From positions 1 through 46,694 of the forward strand of contig JAMFSN010000210.1 in assembly GCA_026225295.1 (NCBI GenBank): DNA of 46,694 bases, given 5' to 3'. This document shows, piece by piece, positions 20,589 through 30,003 of the stretch. The notes under the pieces were generated by a model. It was not told the DNA's origin. It saw only the letters and a list, made by a program, of their open reading frames with translations, and did not search any database. Every line of letters starts with the position of its first letter. Within the stretch, counting starts at the first letter, position 1. The translations under genes were made by a program, and so were the position numbers. Source of the stretch: Frankia alni (GTDB lineage Bacteria > Actinomycetota > Actinomycetes > Frankiales > Frankiaceae).

Positions 20589-22373
20589 ATGACCAGGAGA
20601 CGCGTGGCCATTCGGGTCGCGTCCGTGGCTGCGATCGGGGCCATCGCCCTTGCAGCCTGTGGCTCGTCCGGCAGCGGCGGCAGTAGCAGTGGGAGCAAGT
20701 CCGGCTCGACGGCCTCGTCCGGTAGCGCCGGCCTGATCCCGACCAACGAGGTACGCACGTCCGACACCAAGGGCGGCACGCTCAAGTTCGGCACGGTCGA
20801 CGACTTCGACTCCCTCGACGGCGCCCGCATGTACTACGCGGTGAGCTGGAACTTCGCGCGCTATTACCTCCGCACGCCGCTGACGTTCAAGACCGCGCCC
20901 GGCGACGCGAGCACCCAGCTGACCGGCGACCTGGCGACCGCGCCGGCGACCGGGGAAGACAACAACACGGTCTGGACGTACCACCTCAAGAAGGGCATCA
21001 AGTACGAGGACGGGACTCCGATCACCTCGGCGGACATCAAGTACGCCGTGGAGCGGGTGTTCGCCACCGACGTGATCAGCGGTGGCCCGACCTACTTCCT
21101 GTGCATCCTGACCAAGTGTGACGCGACCGGCGCCTCGCCGTACAAGGGCCCGTACGTCGACAAGAAGGGGCTCTCCTCGATCGAGACCCCGGATGCCCAG
21201 ACGATCACCTTCAAGCTGGTGAAGCCGTTCGCGGACTTCAACTACCTGATGCAGCTGCCGGGTGCGGCGCCCGTGCCGGCGGCCAAGGACACCCGGGACA
21301 AGTACGCGCAGCACCCGGTCGCGTCCGGTCCGTACAAGATCCAGTCGTACAGCCCGGGCAAGAGCCTGACGCTGGTGCGCAACACCGAGTGGGACCCGTC
21401 GACCGACAGCGTGCGGAAGGCGTTGCCGGACAAGATCACCGTCGTGGAGGGTCTCGACTCCCAGGACGAGGACAACCGCGTGCTGTCCGGGGCGTTGGAC
21501 ATCGAGCTGGAGCAGACCGGCGTCCAGGTCCCGACCCAGTCGCAGGTTCTGCGCAGCTCGGACCTGAAGGCCAACTCCTTCAACTCGGTCACCGGCTTCC
21601 TTCGGTACGTCTCCATCCAGACGAAGGTCAAGCCGTTCGACAACGTGAACTGCCGGATCGCCGTGCAGTACGCGATTGACAAGACCGCACTGCAGACCGC
21701 CCGCGGTGGTCCGATCACCGGCGGCAAGATCGCCTCGACGCTCTTCCCGCCGACCCTGCAGGGTTACAAGGCCGCCGACGCCTACCCGGACGGCCCCGGC
21801 GACCACGGCGACCTGACCAAGGCCAAGGAATACCTCACCAAGTGCGGGCAGCCGAACGGCTTCTCCACCGTGATGGCCTCGTCGAACAAGGGCAAGGGCC
21901 CCAAGGACGCGATTGCCGTCCAGCAGGCCCTGGCCCGGGTCGGCATCAAGGTCAAGATCGACCTGCGTAACCAGAGCACCTACTACAGCAACGACATCGG
22001 CACCCCGTCGAACGTCAAGGCCAAGGACTACGGCCTGGCCGACGCCGGTTGGGGCCCGGACTGGCCGGCCCCGTACGGCTTCGTCGAGTCCATCGTCGAC
22101 GGCCGCGCGATCAAATCGTCCGGTAACAGCAACTACTCCGAGTTGAACGACCCGAAGGTGAACAAGGCGATCGACGACAGCCTGGCCGCCGACGGTCCGG
22201 CGGCCGCCATCGCGGCGGCCAGCCAGATCGACCCGGATGTCATGGCGGACGCGAACATCGTGCCGTTCGTCTACGACAACGCGCTGAACATCTTCAGCAA
22301 GCGGTTGACGAATGTGTACATCACCAAGGCGCAAGGCATGATCGACTTCGTGAACCTCGGGGTCGGCGGCTGA
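20589..22373 (+). CDS. Peptide/oligopeptide ABC transporter substrate-binding lipoprotein (SBP family 5)
   Basis: 594 aa. Lipoprotein signal with lipobox LAAC (residues 21-24), then a Gly/Ser-rich linker. The body is a family-5 binding protein: KGGTLKFGTVDDFDSLDGAR at the start, WTYHLKKGIKYEDGTPITSADIKYAVERV, HPVASGPYKIQSYSPGKSLTLVRN, and CRIAVQYAIDKTALQTARGG. AGGAAGGGG lies upstream of ATG 20589. Anchored outside the membrane and hands ligand to the DppB/DppC permease. A strong hairpin follows it, consistent with high expression of the binding protein relative to the membrane genes. Confidence 0.92.
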   Translation: MTRRRVAIRVASVAAIGAIALAACGSSGSGGSSSGSKSGSTASSGSAGLIPTNEVRTSDTKGGTLKFGTVDDFDSLDGARMYYAVSWNFARYYLRTPLTFKTAPGDASTQLTGDLATAPATGEDNNTVWTYHLKKGIKYEDGTPITSADIKYAVERVFATDVISGGPTYFLCILTKCDATGASPYKGPYVDKKGLSSIETPDAQTITFKLVKPFADFNYLMQLPGAAPVPAAKDTRDKYAQHPVASGPYKIQSYSPGKSLTLVRNTEWDPSTDSVRKALPDKITVVEGLDSQDEDNRVLSGALDIELEQTGVQVPTQSQVLRSSDLKANSFNSVTGFLRYVSIQTKVKPFDNVNCRIAVQYAIDKTALQTARGGPITGGKIASTLFPPTLQGYKAADAYPDGPGDHGDLTKAKEYLTKCGQPNGFSTVMASSNKGKGPKDAIAVQQALARVGIKVKIDLRNQSTYYSNDIGTPSNVKAKDYGLADAGWGPDWPAPYGFVESIVDGRAIKSSGNSNYSELNDPKVNKAIDDSLAADGPAAAIAAASQIDPDVMADANIVPFVYDNALNIFSKRLTNVYITKAQGMIDFVNLGVGG

Positions 22374-22407
22374 GCGTAAGGCCCGCACGGAACGTCTCGT
22401 AGCACCT

Positions 22408-22442
22408 CGGGTGTCCCCGGCCGGACCGGCCGGGGACACCCG
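22408..22442. terminator. Perfect 17-bp hairpin between binding-protein and permease genes
   Basis: 22408-22424 is exactly complementary to 22426-22442, with one central A; realistically the loop is 3-5 nt. The arms begin CGGGTGTCCCCGG. No U-tract follows. Placed 34 bp after the binding-protein stop and 77 bp before dppB, it is likely an attenuator or an mRNA-stabilising structure that lowers expression of the downstream genes. Confidence 0.75.
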
Positions 22443-22519
22443 ATCCGGACCGCGACGAAGGGCAGGTGCGGCGGGCCGGCGGCCGGGGGTAACCCGGCCG
22501 CCGGCTCTGCCGGTCGATC

Positions 22520-23512
22520 ATGGTGCGTTTCATCATCCGGCGACTGCTGGGCTCACTGGGCGTCCTGATCGCCGCCAGCATCGTCGCCTTCGGGATCTTC
22601 TTTCTCATTCCGTCGAACCCGGCGGTGCTCTACAGCGGCCGGACGTCGTCGCCGGCCACTATCCAGGCGACCAAGGTGCGGCTGGGCCTGAACGATCCCG
22701 CCTACGAGCAGTACTACCACTACATGAAAGGCATCGTCGTCGGCCGGGACTTCAGTTCCGGCCCCGGCGACGTCAACCACTGTCCGGTGCCGTGCCTGGG
22801 CTATTCGTTCAAGAGCAACGAGCCGGTGACGTCCATTCTGTGGAGCCGGCTGCCGGTGACGTTCTCGATCATCATCGGGGCCGCGGTGCTGTGGCTCGTC
22901 TCGGGCGTGGCCATCGGCGTCTTGTCGGCCCTGAAACGGGGGTCCGTGATCGACCGGGGGGCGATGATCGTCGCCCTGGCGGGTGTTTCCCTCCCCGTCT
23001 TCTTCACGGCGCTGATCCTGCTGAAACTGGTCAGCTACGACTGGAAGATCCTGCCGAACGTCCACTACGTCAATTTCGCCGACGATCCACTCAACTGGGC
23101 CCGAAATCTCATCCTGCCGTGGATCGCCCTGGCTTTCCTGTTCTCCGCGTTGTACGCCCGGCTCACCCGGGCCACGACCCTGGAGACCCTGGGTGAGGAC
23201 TACATCCGGACGGCCCGGGCCAAAGGCCTGCCGGAACGCACGGTCATCGGTAAACACACGCTGCGCGCGGTGCTGACCCCGATCGTCACCATTTTCGGAC
23301 TCGATCTCGCGCAGGGCTTCACCGGCGCGATCCTGACCGAGAAAGCATTCGGTTTCGTCGGGCTCGGGCAGACGGCGGTGAGCGCCGTGGACCAGTCCGA
23401 CCTGCCGGTGGTCATCGGCGTGGTCCTGCTGAGCACGTTCATCGTCGTGATCGCCAACCTGATCGTCGACCTGCTCTACGGCGTGATTGATCCCCGGGTC
23501 CGGCTGGCATGA
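22520..23512 (+). CDS. dppB: Dipeptide/oligopeptide ABC transporter permease (DppB/OppB family)
   Basis: 330 aa. N-terminal FIIRRLLGSLGVLIAASIVAFGIFFLIPSNPA is the typical first TM with the following PxNP element. The EAA loop is EDYIRTARAKGLPERTVIGKHTLRAVLTPIVT. It ends with IVVIANLIVDLLYGVIDPRVRLA, the standard closing segment. The periplasmic loop carries a small Cys pair (HCPVPCLGYSF). ATG 22520 has only a weak RBS. Works with DppC as the transmembrane pair. Confidence 0.93.
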   Translation: MVRFIIRRLLGSLGVLIAASIVAFGIFFLIPSNPAVLYSGRTSSPATIQATKVRLGLNDPAYEQYYHYMKGIVVGRDFSSGPGDVNHCPVPCLGYSFKSNEPVTSILWSRLPVTFSIIIGAAVLWLVSGVAIGVLSALKRGSVIDRGAMIVALAGVSLPVFFTALILLKLVSYDWKILPNVHYVNFADDPLNWARNLILPWIALAFLFSALYARLTRATTLETLGEDYIRTARAKGLPERTVIGKHTLRAVLTPIVTIFGLDLAQGFTGAILTEKAFGFVGLGQTAVSAVDQSDLPVVIGVVLLSTFIVVIANLIVDLLYGVIDPRVRLA

Positions 23513-23585
23513 CCGGACGTATCGTGATTGCCATCGAGTCGCATCACCAGCCGGTAACGGTCCATTCGCCAGCCGGGAGGGCCGG

Positions 23586-24650
23586 ATGTCTCTGACCAAG
23601 GACGGGCCGACGCCGCCCCCCGCGACCGCCCGCCGGGGTTTCCTCGACGTGCGCGACCTGGTCGTGCACTTCTTCACCGACGACGGGGTGGTCAACGCCG
23701 TCGACGGGCTGTCGTTCTCGGTCGAGCCGGGCCGCACGCTCGGGATCGTGGGCGAGTCGGGCTCGGGCAAGAGCGTGACCAGCCTGTCGATCATGGGGCT
23801 CAACCGCGGTCGGGGAACCAAGATCAGTGGTGAGATCTGGCTCGAGGGCCAGGAGCTGATCTCCGCGTCGACCGAGGAGATCCGCGCGCTGCGGGGCTCC
23901 AAGATGGCCATGATCTTCCAGGACCCGCTGTCGGCGATGCATCCGTTCTTCTCGATCGGGGCCCAGATCTCCGAGGCCTACCGGGTCCACAACGACGTCA
24001 GCAAGAAGGCGGCCCGGGTCCGGACCATCGAGCTGCTCGACCGGGTCGGCATCCCGTCGCCCAACACCCGGGTCGACGACTACCCGCACCAGTTCTCCGG
24101 CGGTATGCGGCAGCGGGCCATGATCGCGATGGCGCTGTCCTGCGACCCGCGGCTGCTCATCGCGGACGAGCCGACCACCGCGCTCGACGTGACCGTCCAG
24201 GCCCAGATCCTCGACCTGCTGCGCGACCTGCAGAAGGAGTTCAACTCCGCGATCGTGCTCATCACCCACGACCTGGGCGTCATTGCCGAGGCGACGGACG
24301 AGGTGCTGGTCATGTACGCGGGCCGGGGCGTCGAGTACGGCCCGGTCAAGGAGCTGTTCGCCGCGCCCGAGCATCCCTACACCTGGGGCCTGCTGCAGTC
24401 GATGACCCGGCTGGACCGCAAGGACCAGGACCGGTTGCGGCCGGTCCTGGGCAGCCCGCCGAGTCTCATCCACGTGCCGAGCGGTTGCCCGTTCCACCCG
24501 CGGTGCCCGTACGACGCGCAGGCCGCGCCGGCCAGCCGGGAGATCCGGCCCAATCTGATCGAGACGACCCCCGGGCACCAGGTGGCCTGCCACCTGGAGC
24601 CGGCCGAGCGGCAGCGGATCTTCCGCGAAGAAGTGAGTCCCGGACTGTGA
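23586..24650 (+). CDS. dppD: Oligopeptide/dipeptide ABC transporter ATP-binding protein (DppD/OppD family)
   Basis: 354 aa. Walker [11 protein letters not shown]-loop [10 protein letters not shown], signature [15 protein letters not shown], Walker [15 protein letters not shown] and switch His in [11 protein letters not shown]. The C-terminal oligopeptide-transporter extension [12 protein letters not shown]...HQVACHLE carries the Cys residues that bind an Fe-S cluster in this family. ATG 23586 is preceded by GGGAGGG. The stop overlaps the next ATPase gene by GTGA. Confidence 0.94.
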   Translation: MSLTKDGPTPPPATARRGFLDVRDLVVHFFTDDGVVNAVDGLSFSVEPGRTLGIVGESGSGKSVTSLSIMGLNRGRGTKISGEIWLEGQELISASTEEIRALRGSKMAMIFQDPLSAMHPFFSIGAQISEAYRVHNDVSKKAARVRTIELLDRVGIPSPNTRVDDYPHQFSGGMRQRAMIAMALSCDPRLLIADEPTTALDVTVQAQILDLLRDLQKEFNSAIVLITHDLGVIAEATDEVLVMYAGRGVEYGPVKELFAAPEHPYTWGLLQSMTRLDRKDQDRLRPVLGSPPSLIHVPSGCPFHPRCPYDAQAAPASREIRPNLIETTPGHQVACHLEPAERQRIFREEVSPGL

Positions 24651-25708
24651 CCACCAACGCCACCCCCGCCGGGAAGACCACCCCGGCCGAGGCCCCGAAG
24701 CCGAGCCCGGCGACCAGCGAGGACCTGCTGCTGGAGGTCACCGACCTCAAGAAGCACTTCCCGGTCACCCAGGGCATCGTCTACCAGCGCAAGGTCGGCG
24801 CGGTCCGCGCCGTCGACGGGATCACCTTCTCGCTGCGGCGCGGCGAGACCCTCGGCGTCGTGGGCGAGTCGGGCTGCGGCAAGTCGACGATGGGCCGGGT
24901 CGTCAGCCGGCTGCTCGACCCGACCAGCGGCACGATCCGGTTCGACGGCCGGGACATCACCAAGCTGTCCCAGCGGGCGATGCGCCCGCTGCGCAAAGAC
25001 ATCCAGATGATCTTCCAGGACCCGTTCTCGTCGCTGAACCCGCGTAAGAACGTGGGCGCGATCGTGTCGGCGCCGCTCCACCTGCAGGACATCGCCACCG
25101 AGCACGGCACCAAACGGCGGGTCCAGGAGCTGCTCGAGCTGGTCGGCCTGAGCCCCGAGCACTACAACCGGTACCCGCACGAGTTCTCCGGCGGCCAGCG
25201 CCAGCGCATCGGCATCGCCCGGGCGCTCGCGTCCCGGCCGAAGCTGATCGTCGCCGACGAGCCGGTCTCGGCCCTCGACGTCTCGATCCAGGCCCAGGTC
25301 ATCAACCTGCTCGAGGACGTCCAGGCCGAACTGGGCCTGACCTACATCTTCATCGCCCACGATCTGTCGGTGGTGCGGCACATCAGTGACCGGGTGGCGG
25401 TCATGTACCTTGGCAGGATCGTCGAGGTCGCCGACCAGGTCCGCCTGTACGAGCAGCCGATGCATCCGTACACGCACGCTCTGTTGTCGGCGGTCCCGGT
25501 TCCGGACCCGGTCAAGGAAGGGAAGCGCGAGCGGATCCTGCTGTACGGCGACGTACCCAGCCCCCTCAACCCCCCCTCCGGATGCCGGTTCCATACCCGG
25601 TGCTGGAAGGCCAAGGAGATGTGCAAGACCGTGGAACCGCCTCTGCTGACGATCCAGCCGGGCCACCAGGTGGCCTGCCACTTCCCGGAAGAGCGGACGT
25701 TGATTTAA
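24647..25708 (+). CDS. dppF: Oligopeptide/dipeptide ABC transporter ATP-binding protein (DppF/OppF family)
   Basis: 353 aa. Walker [21 protein letters not shown], signature [15 protein letters not shown], Walker [37 protein letters not shown], and the C-terminal [13 protein letters not shown]...HQVACHF Cys region. GTG 24647 overlaps the dppD stop (GTGA), so both ATPases should be made in equal amounts. It ends in TAA directly against the secG ATG. Heterodimerises with DppD to drive transport. Confidence 0.94.
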   Translation: MTTNATPAGKTTPAEAPKPSPATSEDLLLEVTDLKKHFPVTQGIVYQRKVGAVRAVDGITFSLRRGETLGVVGESGCGKSTMGRVVSRLLDPTSGTIRFDGRDITKLSQRAMRPLRKDIQMIFQDPFSSLNPRKNVGAIVSAPLHLQDIATEHGTKRRVQELLELVGLSPEHYNRYPHEFSGGQRQRIGIARALASRPKLIVADEPVSALDVSIQAQVINLLEDVQAELGLTYIFIAHDLSVVRHISDRVAVMYLGRIVEVADQVRLYEQPMHPYTHALLSAVPVPDPVKEGKRERILLYGDVPSPLNPPSGCRFHTRCWKAKEMCKTVEPPLLTIQPGHQVACHFPEERTLI

Positions 25709-25936
25709 ATGGACATGGCGCTGTCGGTGATCGTCATCGCCACGAGCCTGCTGCTGGTGCTGCTCATCCTGCTGCACCGCGGCAAGGGCGGCGGCCTGTC
25801 GAACCTGTTCGGGGGCGGCGTCTCCTCGTCCCTGGGCGGTTCCTCGATCGCCGAGAAGAACCTCGACCGGCTCACCATCGCGCTCGCCTCCCTGTGGTTC
25901 GTCTGCATCGTTCTGCTCGGCCTGCGGCTCAAGTAG
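25709..25936 (+). CDS. secG: Preprotein translocase subunit SecG
   Basis: 75 aa. Two TM helices (VIVIATSLLLVLLILLH and LTIALASLWFVCIVLLGL) flank the conserved cytoplasmic loop RGKGGGLSNLFGGG, the SecG hallmark. Assists SecYE-mediated export. ATG 25709 follows the dppF TAA with no gap; ATG 25715 is an alternative. In related genomes secG sits directly after tpiA; here the five transporter genes lie in between, so it may now depend on transcription through them or on a promoter inside dppF. Confidence 0.93.
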   Translation: MDMALSVIVIATSLLLVLLILLHRGKGGGLSNLFGGGVSSSLGGSSIAEKNLDRLTIALASLWFVCIVLLGLRLK

Positions 25937-25938
25937 CG

Positions 25939-27708
25939 GTGTCGGCCCGAGGCGCCCAGGCGCTGGCCGCCGCCGTCGCACTGACCGGGTTGCTCGCCGC
26001 CTGCAGCGGGGGAGTGACGGGGCCGGGCACGCCCGCGCCGAGCCCGGCGAGCGCGACGCCGAGCGCCGTGGCCACCGACAAGCCGGGCGGCACGTTGCGG
26101 ATCGCCGGGCAGACCATGCCGAGCGGGGATCCCGGGTGGGCCGACGACCCGGCCGCGCGGTCGTTGCTGCGGATGGTGTCCCGCCAGCTCTACAGCTATC
26201 CCGCGACCGACGATCCGACGGCGGCCACGACCCCGGTGCCGGACCTGGCCGCCGGCCCGCCGGTGGTGACGGACGGCGAACGGACCTGGACCGTCAAGGT
26301 GCAGCCGGCCGCCCGCTGGGACGTGCCGGGCGGGCGCCGGGTGACCGCCACCGACGTCGCCCGGGGTCTCAAACGCCTGTGCGTCGGGCCGGCCCCGGCC
26401 CCCCAGCGGGGCTACTTCGCCGCCACCGTGGTCGGGTTCACCGCGTACTGCGCGCGGGTGGCCCGGACCCCGGCCGACCGGGTCGCCGACCTGATCGAGT
26501 CGACCGAGATCCCCGGCGTCCAGGTCATCGGCGACGACACCGTCGCCTTCCACCTGATCGCCCCGGCGGCCGACTTCACCGACGTGCTCGCGCTGCCGGC
26601 CGCGTCCCCGGTGCCGCTGGAGGAGCTGGCCTACGCGCCGAACTCCACGCAGTTCCTCACCCACCTGATCTCCGACGGTCCGTACCATTTCGCCGACGTG
26701 CCGGCCGGGCCCGTGGACCGGCTGTCGCGCAACTCGTCGTGGACGGCGTCCTCGGACACCATCCGGGCCGCGCTGCCCGACCATGTGACGATCACCACCG
26801 GGATGTCGGCCGACGCGGTGCAGAGCGCGCTGGAACATGACCAGGCCGACATGGAACTCGACACCGCCGTGCCGCCCGGGCAGGTCGCGGGCCTCGCGCG
26901 CGATCCGGCCGGCCGGATCGTCCTGGACGGCCCGACCACGCTCACCGCCCTGGTGGTGGGCCTGCACGGACCGGCCTCGAAGGCGCTGCGCAACACCTAC
27001 GTCCGGCGGGCCGTGCCGTACTGCGTGGACCGTTCGACGGTGGCCGACGCGCTCGGCGGCGCCGAGGTCGCCGAGCCGACCGGGCAGCTGCTCGGCCCGA
27101 CGATGCTGGGCTACGTCCCGACCGATCCGTTCCCCTCGTTCGGCGACACCGGCGATCCGGCCCAGTGCCGGGCCCGGCTGGCCGCGGCGGGCCCGGCCCG
27201 CCCGGCCGCGCTGGTTCTGCTGGCCCCGGCCACCCCGACCGCCACCCAGGTCGCGGCCGCGCTGGTCGCGTCGTTCGCCCGGGCCGGGGTCACCCTCACG
27301 GTGACCACCGTCGGGCCGACCGCGTTCGCCCGGGCGACCACCTCGCCGACCCGCCAGTCGTGGGACCTGGCCCTGACCACGGTGACGCCCGAGTGGTACG
27401 GCGCCGCCGGTCGCACGGTCTTCCAGCCGTTGCTGGACGGCGCGTGGGCCGGGCCGCGCCCGGCGGACGGCGGGTACCGGTCGACGGCCGTCACGGCGAT
27501 GCTGGCCGCCGCGCTCGGACAACGCAACGTGACCAAGGCGGGGGCCGACTGGACCGCGCTGGACCGGCGGATCGCCTCGGACGCGGCCGTCGTCCCACTG
27601 ACCCGCACCGTGACGCCCCGGTTCCACGGCGCGAACGTCCGGGGCTTTGTGATCGTCCCGTCGCTGGGCAATGGTGATCCGACGAACGTGTCGCTCAGCG
27701 TGACCTGA
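25939..27708 (+). CDS. Orphan substrate-binding lipoprotein, SBP family 5
   Basis: 589 aa from GTG 25939, two bases after the secG stop. Lipobox LAAC (residues 19-22), Pro/Ala/Ser-rich linker, then KPGGTLRIAGQTMPSGDPGW, WTVKVQPAARWDVPGGRRVTATDVARGLKRL, ISDGPYHFADV and YVRRAVPYCVDRSTVADAL, matching family 5. It is divergent from the binding protein at 20589 (not a recent duplicate) and has no permease of its own next to it. It may feed the DppBCDF complex upstream or have a non-transport role. Weak RBS; probably coupled to secG. Confidence 0.85.
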   Translation: MSARGAQALAAAVALTGLLAACSGGVTGPGTPAPSPASATPSAVATDKPGGTLRIAGQTMPSGDPGWADDPAARSLLRMVSRQLYSYPATDDPTAATTPVPDLAAGPPVVTDGERTWTVKVQPAARWDVPGGRRVTATDVARGLKRLCVGPAPAPQRGYFAATVVGFTAYCARVARTPADRVADLIESTEIPGVQVIGDDTVAFHLIAPAADFTDVLALPAASPVPLEELAYAPNSTQFLTHLISDGPYHFADVPAGPVDRLSRNSSWTASSDTIRAALPDHVTITTGMSADAVQSALEHDQADMELDTAVPPGQVAGLARDPAGRIVLDGPTTLTALVVGLHGPASKALRNTYVRRAVPYCVDRSTVADALGGAEVAEPTGQLLGPTMLGYVPTDPFPSFGDTGDPAQCRARLAAAGPARPAALVLLAPATPTATQVAAALVASFARAGVTLTVTTVGPTAFARATTSPTRQSWDLALTTVTPEWYGAAGRTVFQPLLDGAWAGPRPADGGYRSTAVTAMLAAALGQRNVTKAGADWTALDRRIASDAAVVPLTRTVTPRFHGANVRGFVIVPSLGNGDPTNVSLSVT

Positions 27709-27937
27709 ACCGGGGGTCCACGGGCTCCCGGGAGGTGCGCCGGTCCGGCCGTTTGTGCCCCGGATTACACTCCCGGGAAGGTTTGACGGCGTCGGGGGGC
27801 GCCGGTCGGGTCTGGCCCCCGGGTCCACGGGCCCACCGGGTCCACCGGGTCGGGGGGCTGACAATCGAACAGTCAGCACGTCAACCGAGTTCACCAGCAT
27901 CCAGGTGTGGTGGGCGAGATGAAGGAGCACGCAGGCC

Positions 27938-28276
27938 GTGGCAGGTGGCAACGCCATTCGGGGTAGCCGGGTCGGAGCGGGACCGATGGGGGAGACGGAG
28001 CGCGGTGAGTCAGCGCCCCGGGTCCGGGTCTCGTTCTGGTGTGCGAACAAGCACGAGACCAGGCCGTCGTTCGCGGAGGAGGCGGCAATTCCGGAGACCT
28101 GGGACTGCCCGCGGTGCGGCTTCCCGGCCGGTCAGGACCGGGAGAACACCCCGGCTCCGCCCAAGACCGAGCCGTACAAGACCCACCTGGCCTACGTCCG
28201 GGAGCGGCGGAACGAGAAGGACGGCGAGGCCATCCTCGCCGAGGCGCTCGCGAAGCTGCGGGGCACCGCGAACTGA
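27938..28276 (+). CDS. rbpA: RNA polymerase-binding protein RbpA
   Basis: 112 aa. Actinobacteria-specific general factor that stabilises the principal sigma factor on RNA polymerase and promotes open complexes. Seen are the N-terminal RGSRVGAG, the zinc-binding core with C35, H39, C57 and C60 (FWCANKH...DCPRCG), a basic linker, and the C-terminal sigma-interacting domain PPKTEPYKTHLAYVRERRNEKDGEAILAEALAKLR. GTG 27938 has AAGGAG about 10 nt upstream. The 229-bp gap before it holds CTGAC...GTCAG (27858-27876) but no promoter I can assign. It lies near secG, as in related genomes. Confidence 0.94.
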   Translation: MAGGNAIRGSRVGAGPMGETERGESAPRVRVSFWCANKHETRPSFAEEAAIPETWDCPRCGFPAGQDRENTPAPPKTEPYKTHLAYVRERRNEKDGEAILAEALAKLRGTAN

Positions 28277-28320
28277 CGGGCACCGCGAACGGTCGGGGCA
28301 CTGCGGCTGATGGGCAGAGG

Positions 28321-29958
28321 GTGAGCGAGGCGTCGCGGGTCGTCGCTGGGCGCTATCGGCTGGTCGCGCCGATCGGCGCCGGCGGCATGGGGGCTGTGTG
28401 GCGGGCCCAGGACGAACTGTTGGGCGTCGAGGTGGCGCTCAAGGAGGTCACCCTCGGGGATGACCTGACCGAGGGTGACCGGACCGACCGGATCACCCGG
28501 GCGATGCGGGAAGCCCGCAGCGCGGCCCGACTGCGGTCGAATCCGCACGTGGTGACGGTGCACGACGCCGTCGAGCACGGCGGTCTGCCCTGGATCGTCA
28601 TGGAGCTGGTGGCGTCGGTGTCGCTCCACGACGCTGTCCGCGACCGCGGGCCGCTGCCGGCGCCCGAGGTGGCCCACATCGGCCTGGCTGTGCTGGACGC
28701 GTTGGCCGCCGCCCATGCGCTGGGGGTCCGGCACCGCGACGTGAAGCCGTCGAACATCCTGCTGGCCGACGACGGCCGGGTGCTGCTGACCGACTTCGGC
28801 ATCGCCACCCACGAGGCCGACTCGACGCTGACCCGGACCGGCTACGTCGGCACGCCCCGGTACATGGCTCCCGAGCGGCTCGACGGCCGCCCGGCGACGC
28901 CCGCGACCGACCTGTTCGCCCTGGGTGGGACGCTGTACTTCGCGGTCGAGGGGCGCCCGCCGTTCCTGCGGGACTCGGCGGCCGCGACCATCGGCGCGAT
29001 CATGTTCGTGGACCCGGACGCCGCGGTCCGGGCCGGGCCGCTCGGCCCCGTCCTGTCCGCGTTGCTGGCCAAGCCGGCCGAGGACCGGCCCTCGGTGGGC
29101 GCCGTACAGATGCAGCTGGCGGCGGTGGCCGCCGGGTCGGCCCCGCCGCCGCTGCAAAGGGCGGCGACCGCTTCGGCGGGCGGACCGACGGTCGTCGCCG
29201 GGGCCGGTTACGGTCCCCGGACGCCGCCCGGCCCCTACTCGGGCGACCGGGTCTCGCGCGACCGGGTCGCCAGCGACCGGGTTTCCGGTGGCTCGGTTCC
29301 GCCCCCGCCCGGGCCGCCGGACCGGGCCCCGGCGGTGACCGCCGACCAGCCCGCCGCGGGCCGTTCACCGGCCCGGACCGCCGGTTTCGCCGCCGCCGCC
29401 GTGCTGGCCGCGGCGGCTGTGGTGGTTGCGGTCCTGCTCCTGCGGCCGTCCTCGGGCAACGGGCCGGGCCCGGCCGGCGGCCCGGCCGGCCCGGCCGGCC
29501 CCGTCGGCCAGGCCGTCACGGCTGCTCCGGCGTCGGCGGTCGGGACGACCAGCGACGGGACGACCGGGGGTCTGTCTTCCGATGGGGCCGCGCAACGGAG
29601 TCGGGCGGCAACCGGGCCGGGCACCCGGGCGACGGTCGTCGCGGCCTTCGTGGGTACCTGGCGCGGCACGGTCCACCAGGGTGACACCAGCTATGACGCC
29701 ACGGTCGTGCTGCGCCGGGGCGCGGTGAACACCGTCGTCGGGACCAGCGACTACCCCTCGCTCCAGTGCCGCTCGCAGCTGACGTTGCTCGCGGCGACCC
29801 GGGCCCGGCTCGATCTGGAGGAGAAGCTCGTCACCAACGCCGGCCTGTGCACTGAGTCCGCGCTGGAGATCGATCTGCGGCCCGACGGCACACTGCGGTA
29901 CAGCTACCCGTCCGGTCCGCTGTGGTCGGCCGGCGAGGCGACTCTTCGCCGCGGCTGA
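28321..29958 (+). CDS. Membrane serine/threonine protein kinase
   Basis: 545 aa. Kinase domain ~residues 11-265: glycine loop GAGGMG (19-24), K41, HRD (138-140) with DVKPSN, DFG (158-160), and APE (183-185). A Pro-rich juxtamembrane region contains a small repeat (DRVSRDRVASDRV, ~309-321). One TM at ~354-374 precedes a Gly/Pro/Ala linker. The extracytoplasmic domain (~425-545; WRGTVHQGDTSYDATVVLRRG, C...C pair) is not a PASTA repeat and I do not recognise it; it looks like a small beta-rich sensor. GTG 28321 is chosen from the kinase N-terminus. It starts 44 bp after rbpA on the same strand. Confidence 0.9.
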   Translation: MSEASRVVAGRYRLVAPIGAGGMGAVWRAQDELLGVEVALKEVTLGDDLTEGDRTDRITRAMREARSAARLRSNPHVVTVHDAVEHGGLPWIVMELVASVSLHDAVRDRGPLPAPEVAHIGLAVLDALAAAHALGVRHRDVKPSNILLADDGRVLLTDFGIATHEADSTLTRTGYVGTPRYMAPERLDGRPATPATDLFALGGTLYFAVEGRPPFLRDSAAATIGAIMFVDPDAAVRAGPLGPVLSALLAKPAEDRPSVGAVQMQLAAVAAGSAPPPLQRAATASAGGPTVVAGAGYGPRTPPGPYSGDRVSRDRVASDRVSGGSVPPPPGPPDRAPAVTADQPAAGRSPARTAGFAAAAVLAAAAVVVAVLLLRPSSGNGPGPAGGPAGPAGPVGQAVTAAPASAVGTTSDGTTGGLSSDGAAQRSRAATGPGTRATVVAAFVGTWRGTVHQGDTSYDATVVLRRGAVNTVVGTSDYPSLQCRSQLTLLAATRARLDLEEKLVTNAGLCTESALEIDLRPDGTLRYSYPSGPLWSAGEATLRRG

Positions 29959-30003
29959 GAATCGGGGGTCGGCCGCTTCGGACCCGGAGCGGCGAGTGGC
30001 GGA

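Noticed and set aside
25705..28050. 781-codon minus frame opposite secG, the binding protein and rbpA
   Set aside because: Covers three supported genes in antisense; Arg/Gly-rich nonsense translation.
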